Below, one piece after another: positions 62,663 to 64,000 of a DNA stretch of 64,000 nucleotides. How positions within the stretch are numbered: the first letter of the stretch is position 1; every line of letters starts with the position of its first letter. The DNA comes from Dyella psychrodurans (lineage in GTDB: Bacteria > Pseudomonadota > Gammaproteobacteria > Xanthomonadales > Rhodanobacteraceae): contig NZ_QRBF01000002.1 of NCBI RefSeq assembly GCF_003363265.1, forward strand, positions 62,001 to 126,000, read 5' to 3'. The translations under genes and the position numbers were made by a program. The notes below the pieces were generated by a model. The model was not told the DNA's origin. It saw only the letters and a program-made list of their open reading frames with translations, and did not search any database.

Positions 62663-64000
62663 GTGCACAGGTGCTGATGGTCCAGGGTTGCACTTCCGAT
62701 GCGGGCAAAAGCGCGCTGGTGACGGCGCTATGTCGTTGGGTGCATCGGCGCGGTTTGCGCGTGGCGCCGTTCAAGCCGCAGAACATGGCATTGAACTCGG
62801 CGGTCACGGCGGATGGCGGCGAAATCGGCCGCGCGCAGGCTGTGCAGGCACAGGCGTGCGGCATCGAGCCGCGCGTGGATTTCAATCCCGTACTGCTCAA
62901 GCCAAACAGCGACACGGGCGCGCAGGTGATCGTGCACGGACATGCCGTGGCCAATATGGACGCTCGCGGCTATCACGACTACAAGCGCCTCGCCTTCGAC
63001 GCCGTGATGGCTTCGCACGAAAGATTGATCGCTACTTACGATGCAGTGATCGTGGAAGGCGCAGGCAGTCCCGCCGAGATCAATCTGCGCGATCGCGACA
63101 TCGCCAACATGGGCTATGCCGAGGCGGTGGATTGTCCGGTCATTCTGATTGCCGATATCGATCGTGGCGGCGTGTTCGCGCATCTGGTCGGCACGCTTGC
63201 CTTGTTATCCGAGAGCGAGCGCGGGCGCGTTGCGGGATTTGTCATCAACCGGTTTCGCGGCGATCTTGCGTTGCTGCAACCGGGGCTCGATTGGCTGGAA
63301 CGCGAAACAGGCAAACCGGTGCTGGGTGTAGTGCCTTATCTGCACGGCCTGCATCTGGAAGCGGAAGATGCATTGCCGCGCGAGTACGCGCATAAGCCAG
63401 ATGCGATGCTGCGTATCGCGGTGCCCGCTTTGCCGAGGATCAGCAACCACACGGATTTCGATGCGCTGCGTGCGCATCCGCTGGTCGATTTGCGCATCGT
63501 GGGGCCCGGCGAAACGCCACCGCCGTGCGATCTGATCATCCTGCCGGGTTCCAAATCCACGCGCGCCGATCTCGCGTGGCTGTGCGAGCAAGGCTGGGAT
63601 GTCGCGATCACCAGGCATTTGCGTTATGGCGGCAAGGTGATCGGCATCTGCGGCGGTTTGCAGATGCTGGGACGCGCCGTGCACGATCCCACGGGCATCG
63701 AGGGTGAGCCGGGTTCCAGCGAAGGACTGGGCTGGCTGGACCTGGAGACCACGCTCGAACCGCATAAACAACTGCATCGCGTTCGCGGCAAGCTGTCCTT
63801 CGCCGATGCGCGAGTGCGCGGTTATGAAATCCATTGCGGTGTCAGTCGAGGGGCGGCGCTGGAAAATCCCTTCGCGCGACTGGACGATGGCCGCCCTGAC
63901 GGTGCACGCTCTGCGGATGGCCAGGTCATCGGCAGCTATCTGCACGGACTGTTCGACGATGCCGAAGCCTTGGCGGCCTTGCTGGAATGGGCCGGTTTGC
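62659..64000 (+). CDS. cobQ: Cobyric acid synthase (CobQ/CbiP), 3' end beyond window
   Basis: The first 447 codons of a roughly 480-residue enzyme. The ATPase domain has [20 protein letters not shown] and [40 protein letters not shown] and [16 protein letters not shown] follow. The glutamine amidotransferase domain has [17 protein letters not shown] and ICGGLQMLG with the Cys, and [10 protein letters not shown] near the edge. It amidates the b, d, e and g side chains. ATG 62659 overlaps the cobD stop by four bases (ATGA). Confidence 0.95.
   Translation, partial: MSAQVLMVQGCTSDAGKSALVTALCRWVHRRGLRVAPFKPQNMALNSAVTADGGEIGRAQAVQAQACGIEPRVDFNPVLLKPNSDTGAQVIVHGHAVANMDARGYHDYKRLAFDAVMASHERLIATYDAVIVEGAGSPAEINLRDRDIANMGYAEAVDCPVILIADIDRGGVFAHLVGTLALLSESERGRVAGFVINRFRGDLALLQPGLDWLERETGKPVLGVVPYLHGLHLEAEDALPREYAHKPDAMLRIAVPALPRISNHTDFDALRAHPLVDLRIVGPGETPPPCDLIILPGSKSTRADLAWLCEQGWDVAITRHLRYGGKVIGICGGLQMLGRAVHDPTGIEGEPGSSEGLGWLDLETTLEPHKQLHRVRGKLSFADARVRGYEIHCGVSRGAALENPFARLDDGRPDGARSADGQVIGSYLHGLFDDAEALAALLEWAGL

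Noticed and set aside
1-64000. CRISPR arrays, tRNA or rRNA genes, prophage or insertion sequences
   Set aside because: Intergenic regions were read for spaced direct repeats, cloverleaf-like segments and transposase or integrase motifs; none was found. Only non-coding inverted-repeat elements are present.

Overview
The window is GC-rich DNA with short intergenic gaps. Gene content and order point to a gammaproteobacterium of the Xanthomonadales/Lysobacterales, most likely Rhodanobacteraceae (Dyella, Luteibacter or Rhodanobacter type). The clues are pilS beside sucCD, several large TonB-dependent receptors, GH92 and GH65 enzymes, and a cobalamin salvage cluster. Taxonomy is inferred from content, not from a search. 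I see no rRNA, tRNA, CRISPR, phage or transposase gene.

Layout. 1-1494 (minus): cobalamin-linked membrane protein, PduO-type adenosyltransferase and a truncated histone-deacetylase-like gene. 1597-7264: two ubiquinone hydroxylases, a dienelactone hydrolase, an RcnB-like protein, ispB and ssb. 7532-12319: two convergent paralogous lipoprotein lipases and a DUF4105 membrane protein. 12336-19480: a mannoside regulon (mannose isomerase, fructokinase, FucP-type transporter, LacI regulator, and a divergent secreted GH92 alpha-mannosidase) with two matching LacI-type operators in the divergent promoter. 19496-19763: a non-coding element with 32-bp terminal inverted repeats. 19869-25216: a CHASE3 kinase, a small receiver protein, a receiver-kinase-receiver hybrid, and pilR.

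25297-38947 is an alpha-glucoside utilisation island: esterase, divergent GH37, secreted GH65, MFS transporter, TonB-dependent receptor, and a cytosolic GH65 phosphorylase fused to beta-phosphoglucomutase, with a divergent LacI regulator. A perfect 30-bp palindrome overlaps the operon promoter. The island separates pilR from pilS (39022-40626). The likely flow is receptor to periplasmic hydrolases to MFS import to phosphorolysis to glucose 6-phosphate.

40627-55530 is mostly housekeeping: sucCD, nadE, bamD, rluD, pgeF and clpB (with a sigma-32-like promoter). Within it are an uncharacterised pair, an acetoacetate-decarboxylase-like protein with a large FAD oxidoreductase, and a membrane diguanylate cyclase. 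55712-58171 is a second TonB-dependent receptor. From about 58490 to the right edge, a cobalamin riboswitch precedes a tightly overlapped operon cobO-cobB-cbiB-cobD-cobQ, the last gene running off the window.

The best candidates for new biology are the glucoside island (altered GH37 motifs, nested palindromic operator, insertion into the pil regulatory pair), the two-gene decarboxylase/oxidoreductase module, and the inverted-repeat element.
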